Source: CS4-C045 sp963844115 (GTDB lineage Bacteria > Planctomycetota > Planctomycetia > Pirellulales > UBA7805). Taken from it: DNA of 64,000 bases. The translations under genes and the position numbers were made by a program. The stretch lies in contig CAWJNN010000046.1 in the NCBI GenBank assembly GCA_963844115.1, positions 5,570 to 69,569 of the forward strand. Reading direction: 5' to 3'. The notes beneath the pieces are model-generated. The model saw nothing but the letters and a program-made list of their open reading frames with translations, ran no database searches and was not told where the DNA came from. Below are positions 1-9,500 of this stretch, one piece after another (the stretch's first letter is position 1; each line of letters starts with the position of its first letter).

Positions 1-46
1 TTATGGGACTCAGAAATGGGGATTCTCGGAAATTTGGCGAAGCACT

Positions 47-1045
47 ATGACATTTGTCCTGACCACGCGTCAGCATCAGTACACAATTGCTAGCTATCTT
101 GCGGCATGCGACGATGAGCTTGCCGCTCCTTTCGTACCGCTTTCGTATGAGGAATTGTTCCGCACGCGGCGGTTATCGCGCGGAGTCTACATCTTTGCCG
201 ATATCGATCGGCTTTCTCCGCCTGATACTGAAAGGGCAGGTCATTTTTGGCGGCAACTGAGCGAAGCTGGCTGTCGCGTCCTGAATCACCCCACACGGTC
301 CATGCGACGGTACGAATTGTTAAGGACCCTTTACGAGCGAGGAATAAACGACTGGAACGTCTACCGAGTACCCGAACTACGCATGCCACAGAAGTTCCCG
401 GTGTTTCTGCGACAGGAAGATGAGCATGGAGGAAATATTTCTCCGTTGCTTCATAGCCCTGCAGAAGTCGACGCTCAAATCGAGCAGTTGCGTAACGCTG
501 GCAAGAGTTGTGAAGGCAAGATGCTGGCTGAATTTTGCGATACGAAAGACGCAAATGGGATCTATCGGAAGTATGCGGCGCACGTTGTCGGCCCTCATGT
601 CATTCCGCGTCATCTTTTTTTTGGTAACGAGTGGATGTTGAAGGGGCCGAAAATCGCGGATCGCGACGGCTTACTTGTTGAGGAAACAGAATACGTTCGA
701 AGCAATCCCCATGAAGCCGAATTGAGGCGGATCTTCCAGCTGGCCCGCATCGAGTACGGACGCATTGATTACTCGGTCCGTGATGGCAAAATTACGGTCT
801 GGGAGATCAACACGAATCCGATGATCATGCGCCGCCTGGATGTCCAGCGCGAGTGGCGGCGCGAAATACAGCTTCAGTTTCTCAGGCGCTTTCGAGACGC
901 CTTTACTGAGCTCGCGGTCGAAGCAGATTGCGGTCCGGCCAGTCCGAGATGCATTCGGATCGAAAGTAAGGACCTGCGTCCACCGTTGCCCAAGACACGT
1001 TGGGAGACAACGCGGGACATCCTGAGATGGCGACGCGCTGCGTAG
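47..1045 (+). CDS. ATP-grasp domain protein
   Basis: A 332-residue protein with no signal peptide or membrane segment. Its C-terminal half reads as an ATP-grasp fold. Around residues 235-258 it has the pattern EYGRIDYSVRDG followed by WEINTNP; the E-x-N triad is the metal and ATP ligand signature of ATP-grasp ligases. Family members join a carboxylate to an amine or thiol through an acyl phosphate. The substrate cannot be read from the sequence. The gene converges on the HExxH enzyme, with only 32 bases between their stops. ATP-grasp enzymes do modify some RiPP precursors, so a role in the neighbouring peptide locus is possible, but it lies on the opposite strand and could belong to a unit upstream of the window. 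The fold is well supported; the function is not. Confidence 0.7.
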   Translation: MTFVLTTRQHQYTIASYLAACDDELAAPFVPLSYEELFRTRRLSRGVYIFADIDRLSPPDTERAGHFWRQLSEAGCRVLNHPTRSMRRYELLRTLYERGINDWNVYRVPELRMPQKFPVFLRQEDEHGGNISPLLHSPAEVDAQIEQLRNAGKSCEGKMLAEFCDTKDANGIYRKYAAHVVGPHVIPRHLFFGNEWMLKGPKIADRDGLLVEETEYVRSNPHEAELRRIFQLARIEYGRIDYSVRDGKITVWEINTNPMIMRRLDVQREWRREIQLQFLRRFRDAFTELAVEADCGPASPRCIRIESKDLRPPLPKTRWETTRDILRWRRAA

Positions 1046-1077
1046 TGCCTGGAATCAACAGTTTTGCCTGGTCCGGC

Positions 1078-2550
1078 CTACAAATGGAGCGCCGCGTCGG
1101 TCAAGCCTTCCGCGTGATTCTCTTTGTCGAACCGACGCAGATGTTCCAGGATGATTTCGCGACAGTCTAAGGCACGGCCGTCGGCCTTGGCGGGCCGATA
1201 GCTGCCGTCTTCGCAGACTTCGAGCGCGGGAGACTCTTCGTTCAGATCTAAATCAGCAACCCGGCGGCGTACGTCACCGACGTCATGCTGCAACTGATCG
1301 AACAACTCGCGGCCAAAGTTCGTGAATTCCGCATAGCGACTCAAGACGCCGATGCCCAACCGTAGGCGTTCGGCCGTTGTCAGCAGCTGACACACGACAA
1401 ACGGTCTGTCGACTTCACGTAAATCGTCCGCCTGGTAGACTTCCCGCCAGTAGCGTAACACGGGAACATGAACGTACACGGCATGGATCAGCCCATGCAA
1501 CGGACGAAGATCATCACGCCACGGCGAATAATAGCGCGGGGCGTGGCTTGGGTCCAGCTGCCAGGCATGAAAGAACTCACCCTGTTTCCCTTCGATGGCA
1601 AACAGACGGTTGTGATGCAATTCATGGATGAACTTGTCACCCAACGCCAGCGCGTTATTGATGGGCACGCAAAAGAATGCTCCGGGCATCTCCGAATGAC
1701 TGATATTCTGGTAGGTGCCAGATTCTTCCGGCTTGAACGCGATCGCGACAATCGCGTTCGAAAACTGGCGAAAGGATTCGGGATCGAACCGCTGAATGCA
1801 ACGGAACGTATCGCCGGCAAGCCGGACATGTTGGCGTTGAAACTCGTTTCCTGCCTCCAAAACGGGGGCACAGTCATCGAAAGCCGTAATCCGGAAGGCA
1901 TCTGCGGATAGCAAGACGGTGTAGTCGTCGACGGTGACTTGAGCGCACTGGTGTACCAGGTAATCGGCGACGCAGGCATCCGGTTCCAATCGCAGGCGAC
2001 CGCAAAGTTCCGGAGCTTCTAACAGCAAACAGCCGTTTTCGACTCCCCAAAGGTGGACGAAGCGCTCGCCCGAAATGGAAAACGGCGTGCCCGGAACCGC
2101 AAACGGCAGTTCCGCACGCAGCGGCCGTGCGAACCTGATATTTGTTTTGGCTACGGCAGCCACGCCTAAGACGATGGCCTTGAACTGTTCGAGATGAAAG
2201 GCGAGCGCCGCGGGCGGTGTGTCATGGCCAATGCGCCGGCAGTACGCCACAACCGAAGGGTCACACTCAACGCCGGCAATACTCGCCTGTGCGAGATAAT
2301 ACGCTCGACGAATCCAAACGTGCGAAAAAGGTTGTTGCCAGACCCGCGTAAAAGCCGCGGAGTCAAAATCCGTGACCTTGTCTAAGAGGTCTAGAAACTC
2401 AGCGGTCGCTTCGTCCGACCAGTTCGCGCGCTGGAAGACGCTCTTCAGCGCCAACAGAACCGCCGCGCTCTTTTCCGACTGTTGGTAAAAGATTTCCTCG
2501 TCGTACCAAAGAAGCTGTTCAAGGGGCCGATCGGTTGGCGCGTTCGTCAC
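1078..2550 (-). CDS. HExxH-motif peptide-modification enzyme (putative peptide beta-hydroxylase)
   Basis: A 490-residue soluble protein. The decisive signature is FIHELHHNRL at residues 307-316, an HExxH metal site, followed by YYSPWRDDLRPLHGLIHAVY at about 340-359. This combination is typical of the HEXXH domain family found with RiPP systems (TIGR04267-like), whose members have more recently been named 2-oxoglutarate-dependent HExxH-type peptide beta-hydroxylases; that naming is from memory. The start is GTG at 2550, preceded five bases upstream by GGGGGGAGA, a strong ribosome binding site. It is the last gene of a minus-strand operon, 41 bases after a small peptide gene that is its likely substrate. 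N-terminal residues 1-130 are helical and probably bind the leader. A zinc protease role is less likely given the motif context. Confidence 0.75.
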   Translation of the reverse strand: MTNAPTDRPLEQLLWYDEEIFYQQSEKSAAVLLALKSVFQRANWSDEATAEFLDLLDKVTDFDSAAFTRVWQQPFSHVWIRRAYYLAQASIAGVECDPSVVAYCRRIGHDTPPAALAFHLEQFKAIVLGVAAVAKTNIRFARPLRAELPFAVPGTPFSISGERFVHLWGVENGCLLLEAPELCGRLRLEPDACVADYLVHQCAQVTVDDYTVLLSADAFRITAFDDCAPVLEAGNEFQRQHVRLAGDTFRCIQRFDPESFRQFSNAIVAIAFKPEESGTYQNISHSEMPGAFFCVPINNALALGDKFIHELHHNRLFAIEGKQGEFFHAWQLDPSHAPRYYSPWRDDLRPLHGLIHAVYVHVPVLRYWREVYQADDLREVDRPFVVCQLLTTAERLRLGIGVLSRYAEFTNFGRELFDQLQHDVGDVRRRVADLDLNEESPALEVCEDGSYRPAKADGRALDCREIILEHLRRFDKENHAEGLTDAALHL

Positions 2551-2591
2551 GAAGTCTCCCCCCTATTTTCGTTGTTGATGTCGCCTAGCCG

Positions 2592-2762
2592 TCAAAACGC
2601 TGGTTTGACACCTTCTTTGCTGCCGGAGGCCGTGAACGGCTTGCTCCACAGCTGTACTTCTTGTTTGTCATTGGGCTGGATTGCGGTGAGATGCATAGCA
2701 ACCTGGTTGACACTCTCGTCTTTGGAAAGTTCTTCGAGCCGGATATCGGGACGCTTTTCCAT
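2592..2762 (-). CDS. Putative RiPP precursor peptide B
   Basis: A 56-residue peptide. The ATG at 2762 is chosen because AGGAGA lies eight bases upstream; a longer in-frame reading from 2822 has no such site. Residues 7-22 form a leader-like charged helix (IRLEELSKDESVNQVA). Residues 38-49 form a core-like segment (LWSKPFTASGSK), and the tail is EGVKPAF. It aligns without gaps over residues 1-49 with the peptide at 2878-3054, sharing 18 identical positions including W39, K41, P42, F43, A45, S46, G47 and K49. Conserved leader plus conserved short core, tandem duplication and position just upstream of an HExxH peptide-modification enzyme are the usual marks of RiPP precursors. The mature product and cleavage site are unknown. 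No similar named peptide is recognised. Confidence 0.65.
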   Translation of the reverse strand: MEKRPDIRLEELSKDESVNQVAMHLTAIQPNDKQEVQLWSKPFTASGSKEGVKPAF

Positions 2763-2877
2763 GTGACTTCTCCTGATGAGATCAGCACGCTGGTCGCCGC
2801 TGCGACCGGCGTACTGGCCCAAATGTGGAAGGTCGATTCGTCAAAATGTGATCTGCGCCAACAAGCGCAGGTTTTCC

Positions 2878-3054
2878 TTATTGATCCAGTTGCGAAGGAA
2901 TATCTACCTTGCCGCCGGATGCGGCAAACGGTTTGGTCCAGATTCTTGAACTTTCGCCATCGCGAGCGACAGTTCCATCGATTTGCGCAGCGACATCTTC
3001 AACGGTCGCATCCCGTTGCAGTTCGTTGAGTTGGATTTTTTCAGGTTGTTGCAT
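2878..3054 (-). CDS. Putative RiPP precursor peptide A
   Basis: A 58-residue peptide. The ATG at 3054 is preceded by GGGAGA five bases upstream, which decides this start over the in-frame GTG at 3072. Residues 7-22 (IQLNELQRDATVEDVA) match the leader-like part of the paralogue at 2592-2762. Residues 38-49 (IWTKPFAASGGK) match its core-like part, followed by the tail VDIPSQLDQ. The only Trp and Phe of the peptide lie in the shared core, as do two hydroxylatable or sulfatable residues, T40 and S46. It begins 10 bases after the stop of the sulfotransferase gene and so is almost certainly co-transcribed with it. A 115-base gap separates it from the second peptide gene. Its precursor role is inferred from context and paralogy, not from a known family match. 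Confidence 0.65.
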   Translation of the reverse strand: MQQPEKIQLNELQRDATVEDVAAQIDGTVARDGESSRIWTKPFAASGGKVDIPSQLDQ

Positions 3055-3064
3055 CGGATTCTCC

Positions 3065-3970
3065 CTAATCACGTGATGAAATGTGATGGTCTATGTATGA
3101 TTGTCGCACGGGGCGCAGATCTTGTTGTCCCGGCTCGGCGGGATTCAACGATTCTGGCGTCGTGGAGTCGCGACGTATTTTGCGGCGTGATCGTGTCTGG
3201 TGCAAGGCGAATGCTGCGACCCCCTTCCATCGTTTAGCCGCTTTCAGCAGGATCCTTCCCGGTGAAACGTTTTCAGGCCAAAAACTCTGGTGGTTATTCG
3301 GCTCGACGCCCGCTAGCTGGTCCGTCCACGAAGTATCGGGCTCGTAGCCCAAGTGGATCAGATCCTTCTTCAATGATCCGAAGCGTTGCATCTGTGCGAC
3401 GAGTCGCGGCTTGTGGCGTTGCCAGGCACCAAGACTGCCCGTGCTGATCGGCCGCAGACCGTTTAGCGCAACGTTCGATTGTCGAGATGGCTTCGCGCGC
3501 CCATGAAAATTGTTGAAGTCGGTCGTGGGCTTCAAAAATGGCATTCGCTGTAGCAGTGCTCGCTGGGTCTCGTTCGGTCGCTCGACCATGTCTTCGTAAC
3601 GCACGATCACAAATCGTGGGTGGTCGCGATTTCGTTCGGCCGCTTGTTGATAGCGTCGCCACAGTCCCAGATTCGCCCAATAGCAGTCGGGCGACTGTCG
3701 ATGCTTGCTGACGATCACGTCGCGGGGATCACGTTCGAGATAGACGAAATGCAAGTTCTTTTCGAGTCGCAAGAGTGCGGTTGCCACGAGCACGTCCTGC
3801 GGATTCTTTGAGCAATGAATCGCGTCCGGCGCGAGTTTCTTTCGCAATACCGGGAATATGCTGGTTTCGTAAGCAACGTAGTCATCGATCGCAAAGCAGT
3901 TCGTAAACAGCTCGAGCGCCAAGGTAGTGCCACTGCGAGGACAACCCACGATGTGAATCCATTTCACCAC
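3065..3970 (-). CDS. PAPS-dependent sulfotransferase family protein
   Basis: A 301-residue cytoplasmic protein that starts MVKWIHIVGCPRSGTTLALE. PRSGTT at residues 11-16 is the 5'-phosphosulfate loop of sulfotransferases. YLERDPRDVIVSKHR near residues 98-112 fits the 3'-phosphate binding region. Such enzymes move sulfate from PAPS to a hydroxyl or amine of a sugar, lipid or tyrosine. It is the first gene of the minus-strand operon and ends 10 bases before peptide A, so its natural candidate substrate is the modified peptide, for example a residue hydroxylated by the HExxH enzyme. That substrate is an inference; the gene faces the lipopeptide cluster across a shared upstream region and could also serve that product. 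The reading frame is intact. Confidence 0.8.
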   Translation of the reverse strand: MVKWIHIVGCPRSGTTLALELFTNCFAIDDYVAYETSIFPVLRKKLAPDAIHCSKNPQDVLVATALLRLEKNLHFVYLERDPRDVIVSKHRQSPDCYWANLGLWRRYQQAAERNRDHPRFVIVRYEDMVERPNETQRALLQRMPFLKPTTDFNNFHGRAKPSRQSNVALNGLRPISTGSLGAWQRHKPRLVAQMQRFGSLKKDLIHLGYEPDTSWTDQLAGVEPNNHQSFWPENVSPGRILLKAAKRWKGVAAFALHQTRSRRKIRRDSTTPESLNPAEPGQQDLRPVRQSYIDHHISSRD

Positions 3971-4325
3971 AGACTCCTGTAATGCTTGCTATCGAGTTGC
4001 TGGTGAGCAAATCTAGCAATTTGGGCATGGCGCAAGCAACGCCACATTGCGGGCGAGATGGGCGGGCTAAGCGGGACGGGCTGCGCCGGCGCTTGTCTTT
4101 CAGCCTTTAGGGTTGTTTTTGTTTATTCTTGCTTTCGCACCGCTGACCGCCCAAATGGCGGAACTGCGAACTACTCCGAAACGCCCAAACAGGATTGAAC
4201 TTACACCCCCCAGACTGCCGACATAAGGACCACACTCTGCACCTAATCGATACGATCGTTAAAGACACCGATAGCGATGCCAGCAGCGGCTGGCATGTTC
4301 GCTGACTGTACCGAATGAACACCGA
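3971..4325. other. Divergent intergenic region between RiPP operon and lipopeptide cluster
   Basis: This 355-base stretch separates the minus-strand sulfotransferase from the plus-strand FAAL gene, so it should hold the promoters of both units. Around 4147-4173 it has a degenerate half of the palindrome family found elsewhere in the window (CGCCCAAATGGCGGAACTGC then GAACTAC). No convincing sigma-factor boxes, operator palindromes or RNA gene were seen. Confidence 0.5.
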
Positions 4326-6506
4326 ATGAAAATGGAACTCGGCAACATCGTTCGCACTCTGCAGGCGCACGCCACTCGCACGCCGGACGAATGCGTGTTG
4401 GAATTTATCGCGGAAGACACATCGACCGCGCAGTCGTTCACTTTTCGCTCTCTCGAAACTCGTGCCCAGGCGATTGCGGCGGTATTACAAAGCAAGCTTC
4501 AGCCCGGCGACCGGGCCATTCTGATGCATCCGCCGGGATTCGAGTTTGTCGAAGCGTTTTTCGGCTGCCTTTTTGCGGGCGTAGTGGCCGTTCCGGTATG
4601 CATTCCGCGGCCGCGCCGTCCGTCCCGGCGGTTCGAGCGATTGTTAGAGAGCGCTCAGCCGTCCGTAGTCTTGTCGTCGGAATCCGTCTGCGACCAGCGT
4701 CACGAGTTGTTCGCCAGGATCCCGGACGTCTTGCGATTGCCCTGGCTGGCAAACGATCGGATCGGTTCAAACAACGCGCTGGCCTGGAACGACCCCGACG
4801 TCGACGACTCGACCTTGGCGTTACTCCAATACACTTCGGGCACGACCGGTGACCCCAAGGGCGTCATGGTCAGTCATGGCAACCTGGCCTTCAACGCAGG
4901 CGTGTTACGAGTCGCGTTCGCGACCGAAGTCAATCGCCGCGGTGTCCTGTGGTTGCCGATGTACCACGACATGGGTCTGATTGGCGCCATGCTGCAAACC
5001 GTCTTCGACGGCGCGTACAGCAAATGGATGCCGCCCTCGCTGTTTCTGAAGAATCCGCTCAATTGGCTGACCGCCATTTCCGAGACGCGCGGCAGTGTCA
5101 ACGGCGCGCCGGATTTTGCCTACGACTATTGTGTGCGGCGATCGACGCCGGCAACGCGGGAAGGACTTAACCTCTCCTGTTGGAACGTGGCCATCAACAG
5201 TGCCGAGACCGTTCGGCCCACGACGATCGACCGGTTTACGGAGGCCTTCGCTCCGTACGGTTTTCGCCACGAGGCGTTCCTGCCCTGTTACGGGCTGGCC
5301 GAAGCGACGCTGGTCGTTGCTTCGGAGAAAGCGACCGCGCCTCCCCAAGTGATCACGCTGTCGACCGCCGCGCTGTCGCAGAAGAACGTCACACTTGTCA
5401 GTGAAAATGAGGCCGACGCGCGACGCGTATGCAGCAGCGGGTTCGTCGCCGACGGCCAGACGGTCGCGATCGTTGATCCTAAGAGCCAGAAAAAGTGCGG
5501 CGCAGACCAGATCGGTGAGATCTGGGTCTCGGGCATGAATGTCGCACAAGGTTACTTCAATAACCCGGAAGCAACTGCAAATACATTTCGCGCGCGACTT
5601 GCCGAAGACCAACGCGAGTATCTCCGGACGGGCGATTTAGGTTTTATCCGGGACGGACACCTGTTTGTCACGGGACGGGTCAAGGAACTGATTATCATTC
5701 GGGGCCGCAACTTCTACCCCCAAGATCTGGAATGGACGATTCGCGAATCCCACGCGGCGTTTCGCACGACGGCGGCCGCCGCATTTGCTGTCGAACTGTT
5801 TGGCGGCGAGCGGCTGGTGATTGTCCAAGAGGTCGAACGTTCGTTCCGTCACGCGGACTTCGAAGAGCTGGCTCAAACCGTTCGAGCGGCCGTCGCGCGT
5901 GATCAGGATATCGAGATCTTCGACTTGTTGTTCGTCCGCCAGGGCCAGGTTCATCGCACGACCAGCGGCAAGATTCGTCGTCAGCAGTGTCGTGATGACT
6001 ATCTGGCTGAACGATTCGTCACGTTAGCCCGCTTTACCGATCGCGGACAACAAGCGGCGGAGACGGCCGGACCCCTTGATCAGTTTCCGGCAGATACGGA
6101 AGCGCCTCATCGCAGCGTCGCCGAGATCGAACAATGGTTGTTGGCTCGCATCGCGAACCGTCTGAACTTGGACCCGCGGCAGGTCGATATGGACAAGCCG
6201 TTTGCCGAACTGGGACTCGGTTCCATGGACGTCGTCAGGATCACGGGCGAATTCGAACTGTGGCTACAGCGACGTCTGCCACCGACCATGATCTTCAACT
6301 ATCCCACGATCGGCGCGCTCGCCGAATACCTGGGTCAAACTGACACAATGCCGGATACAGGCCCGGCCACGATTCCGATGATTCCGTTCCAGGACGGTGA
6401 AGATCCACTGTTGAACGAAGTAAAACGCCTTTCCGACGAGGAGCTCGAAGCGTTCATTGCCGGTGAGATGGCCAACAACAAAACACCACGCAAACGGGCC
6501 GCTTGA
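4326..6506 (+). CDS. Fatty acyl-AMP ligase fused to acyl carrier protein (FAAL-ACP)
   Basis: A 726-residue protein. Residues 1-570 are an adenylation enzyme of the fatty acyl-AMP ligase type: the AMP-binding P-loop LQYTSGTTGDPKGVMVSH near 164-181, LPMYHDMGLIG near 209-219, CYGLAEAT near 320-327, and RTGDLGFI near 437-444. Residues 605-670 are a carrier domain with the phosphopantetheine serine in ELGLGSMD. FAALs activate a free fatty acid with ATP and load it on an ACP without CoA; this fusion loads its own carrier and passes the chain to the PKS that follows. The C-terminal tail LSDEELEAFIAGEMA resembles a docking segment. The start is ATG 4326, or ATG 4332 six bases on; no strong ribosome binding site distinguishes them. 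It is the first gene of the lipopeptide cluster. Confidence 0.9.
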   Translation: MKMELGNIVRTLQAHATRTPDECVLEFIAEDTSTAQSFTFRSLETRAQAIAAVLQSKLQPGDRAILMHPPGFEFVEAFFGCLFAGVVAVPVCIPRPRRPSRRFERLLESAQPSVVLSSESVCDQRHELFARIPDVLRLPWLANDRIGSNNALAWNDPDVDDSTLALLQYTSGTTGDPKGVMVSHGNLAFNAGVLRVAFATEVNRRGVLWLPMYHDMGLIGAMLQTVFDGAYSKWMPPSLFLKNPLNWLTAISETRGSVNGAPDFAYDYCVRRSTPATREGLNLSCWNVAINSAETVRPTTIDRFTEAFAPYGFRHEAFLPCYGLAEATLVVASEKATAPPQVITLSTAALSQKNVTLVSENEADARRVCSSGFVADGQTVAIVDPKSQKKCGADQIGEIWVSGMNVAQGYFNNPEATANTFRARLAEDQREYLRTGDLGFIRDGHLFVTGRVKELIIIRGRNFYPQDLEWTIRESHAAFRTTAAAAFAVELFGGERLVIVQEVERSFRHADFEELAQTVRAAVARDQDIEIFDLLFVRQGQVHRTTSGKIRRQQCRDDYLAERFVTLARFTDRGQQAAETAGPLDQFPADTEAPHRSVAEIEQWLLARIANRLNLDPRQVDMDKPFAELGLGSMDVVRITGEFELWLQRRLPPTMIFNYPTIGALAEYLGQTDTMPDTGPATIPMIPFQDGEDPLLNEVKRLSDEELEAFIAGEMANNKTPRKRAA

Positions 6507-6513
6507 TTCTTTG

Positions 6514-6577
6514 TTCGTAGTTCCGCCTTTAGGCGGTCTGCTACGCGAATACACCGCCTCAAGGCGGAACGACAAAC
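6514..6577. repeat. Palindromic repeat, family 1 (intergenic copy)
   Basis: Left arm TAGTTCCGCCTTTAGGCGG, a loop of about 17 bases, and a right arm CCGCCTCAAGGCGGAACGAC. Each arm itself contains the small hairpin CCGCCTTTAGGCGG. It fills most of the 88 bases between the FAAL and PKS genes. Confidence 0.85.
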
Positions 6578-6594
6578 AGTACTGAGAAAACAAC

Positions 6595-9500
6595 ATGAAA
6601 AACAACCAAGAATTATCACCGCTGCAGAATGCAGTCTACCTCCTACGCCAGACTCAAGAGAGATTGCGGGCATACGAAGCAGCCGAACATGAACCGATTG
6701 CGGTCGTCGGGATGGGCTGTCGTTTTCCAGGTGGCGGTAACTCTCCCGAACAATACTGGGAGATACTTCGTGACGGTGTCGACGCCGTCCGCGAGGTTCC
6801 GCCCCAGCGCTGGAACATCGACGACTACTACAGCGACGACCCGTCCGCCGCCGGCAAGATGATCACGCGGCGGGGCGGTTTTCTGGACCAGATTGACGGT
6901 TTCGATCCGGAATTCTTTGGCATCTCGCCGCGTGAAGCGCTGCGGATGGATCCTCAACATCGCTTATTGCTGGAAGTCGTATGGGAAGCGTTAGAAAATT
7001 CGGGCACGCCACCGACCGATCTGTCAGGCACGAATACCGGCGTCTTTGTCGGATTCGTGAACTCCGAATACCAGGTGTTGCTGGTGCCGACCCTGGACGA
7101 AGCGGATGTCTTTTCGGCAGCCGGCTGTGCCACGTCGATTCTGGCGAACCGCATCTCGTATGCGTTGAACTTGCAAGGTCCCAGCGTCGCGCTCGATACG
7201 GCTTGTTCGTCATCGCTGGTGACGGTGCATCTGGCCTGTCAGAGTCTTAAGACGTCGCGAGTCTGACGTGGCGTTCGCAGGCGGAGTGAACTTGATCGTC
7301 ACTCCCGAAGTCTCCGTAGTTCTTTCCAAGGCACAAATGCTCTCGCCAACCGGCCGTTGCCAGGCCTTCGCGGCCGGGGCAGACGGTTATGTACGCGGCG
7401 AGGGATGTGGCATCGTTGTGCTGAAACGATTGCGCGACGCTCAGGCCGCCGGAGACAATATCCTGGCTGTAGTCCGCGGGACAGCCGTCAATCACGGCGG
7501 TCGCGGCAACGGACTTTCTGCTCCGAGCGCAGTGCAACAGGAAGCCGTCATCCGAGCCGCCCTGGCCGACGCACAGCTGGAGCCTGCCGATATCGACTTG
7601 ATCGAGGCACACGGCACGGGAACTTCGTTGGGCGACCCGGTCGAATTCGATGCGCTGATGTCAGTGTTCGGAACAGAACGCCGCGCCGAAAACCCGCTGG
7701 TCCTGGGATCGGTCAAAACAAACATTGGCCACCTGGAAAGTGCCGCCGGCATCGCCGGTTTGATCAAGGCAATTTTGTCACTACAGCACAGTCAGATTCC
7801 ACCCCATCTGCACCTGGAAAAACCGAATCCGCTACTGCGTCTGGATGAATCGCCAGCAGTGATCCCAACCGAATCGCGTGACTGGTCACGAAACGGCCAT
7901 CCTCGCCGTGCCGGTATCAGCTCGTTTGGCTTCGGCGGCACGAACGCGCATGCGGTGATCGAGGAAGCCCCTGACTCACCGACGTTGCAGGTTCCATCGG
8001 AAACCGATCGGCCGGCACACGTGCTCGCCATCTCTGGTCGCTCCGAGCAAGCCTTGTCGGACCTTGCGGCATCCTATTCCGAACAAATCGATCGGCAGCC
8101 TGACGTCGCCTTGGGCGATTTGACGCACAGCGCCAACACGGGAAGAACTCAATTCTCGCATCGACTCGCCATCGTGGCCGAAACGACCGAGCAACTGCGC
8201 CAGCGGCTGGAAACATTTCGCCAGGAAGGTGCGGCAGCGGGGGTCCATGTCGGCGAGAGCAGACCGAGCGAAAAAATAAAAGTCGCGTTTCTGTTCACTG
8301 GTCAAGGATCGCAATATGCCGGTATGGCCAAATCGCTCTACTTGACGCAACCGACGTTCCGCAGTGCGCTCGATCGCTGTGAAGCCGTCGCCAGAGATAT
8401 CCTGCATCAGCCGCTACTGTCGATGCTGGATGCTGAGATCGGCGACGCCCTGAATCAGACCGGTTTCACTCAGCCGGCGTTGTTCGCGGTCGAGTACGCC
8501 CTGGCGGAACTTTGGCGATCGTGGGGAATCGAGCCAGTCGCGGTGATGGGTCATAGTGTTGGTGAGTTTGCAGCGTGCTGTGTTGCGGGTGCGATGAGCG
8601 TTGAAGATGGTTTCCGTCTGATCGCTCGTGCGCTCAGCTCATGCAGTCGTTGCCCGCCGGCGGAAAAATGGCCGCCGTTTTCGCTGACGAAGCGAGCGTC
8701 AAGAGGACGCTTGCCGCGGTGGGTAATCGGGTCGCGATCGCCGCGCTCAACGGGCCGCAGAATACGGTGATCTCGGGCGAAGAGTCTGCCGTGGCTCAAA
8801 TTCAAGACGAATTCAAACGAAAGGGAGTCAAATCCCAGGCGCTCGCCACGTCGCACGCTTTTCATTCACCGGCGATGGAACCGATCCTGAATGAACTGGA
8901 TCGGGCCGCAGGCGAAGTTCAAATCGCCACGCCACACATCTCCATCATTTCCAACCTGACCGGTCAGCTTGCCGATCAGCAGACCTACGCCGACGCGACC
9001 TATTGGAGCCGCCACGCGCGGCAGCCGGTGCGTTTTGTCGATGGTCTGCGCGCGATACGCGAACTTGGTTGCCAGGCGTTTCTGGAAATCGGTCCCCAGC
9101 CGACGTTGATCGGGATGGGACGTCGCTGCCTGTCGGATCAGGAACTGTTCTGGCTGCCTTCATTGCGAAAAGGTCGCGACGACTGGCAAATGATGCTGGA
9201 CAGCCTGTCGCAATTGTTCGTGCGCGGTGCCAAACTCGACTGGCAGAGTTTCGACCAGGACTACGTTCGACGCCGCTGTGATCTGCCGACATATCCATTC
9301 CAGCGAAAACGCTACTGGGTCGACTGCGAACGCAGGAACTGGTCGGCGGGATCAACTGCTGGTAAGACCGGCGAAAACTTACATCCGTTGTTGGGTCGGC
9401 GAATCGCGACGCCTGTCGCCGAACGGATCTATGAGTCACAGATCAGCGCCTCACAGCCGCCGATGTTGTCCGAGCACAAAGTGCAAGACACGGTCGTCGT

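Noticed and set aside
2661..3029. Plus-strand open frame of 122 codons across the peptide genes.
   Set aside because: It lacks a ribosome binding site and family similarity, while the opposite strand has two paralogous peptides with strong sites.
2592..3054. Cyclophane-type RiPP, because W-x-K occurs in the core.
   Set aside because: That chemistry needs a radical SAM enzyme and none is encoded in the visible neighbourhood.
2878..3072. Longer peptide A starting at GTG 3072.
   Set aside because: The GGGAGA ribosome binding site lies inside that extension and is correctly placed for ATG 3054, and only the shorter form aligns end to end with peptide B.
4180..4260. Possible minus-strand tRNA: the complement contains a T-loop-like GTTCAATCC.
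   Set aside because: The flanking bases do not pair into a T stem and no anticodon arm or acceptor stem could be assembled.
7266..8770. Three separate PKS proteins with split KS and AT domains.
   Set aside because: The splits fall inside the KS and AT folds; discrete functional halves are not known and one-base corrections restore normal sequence.
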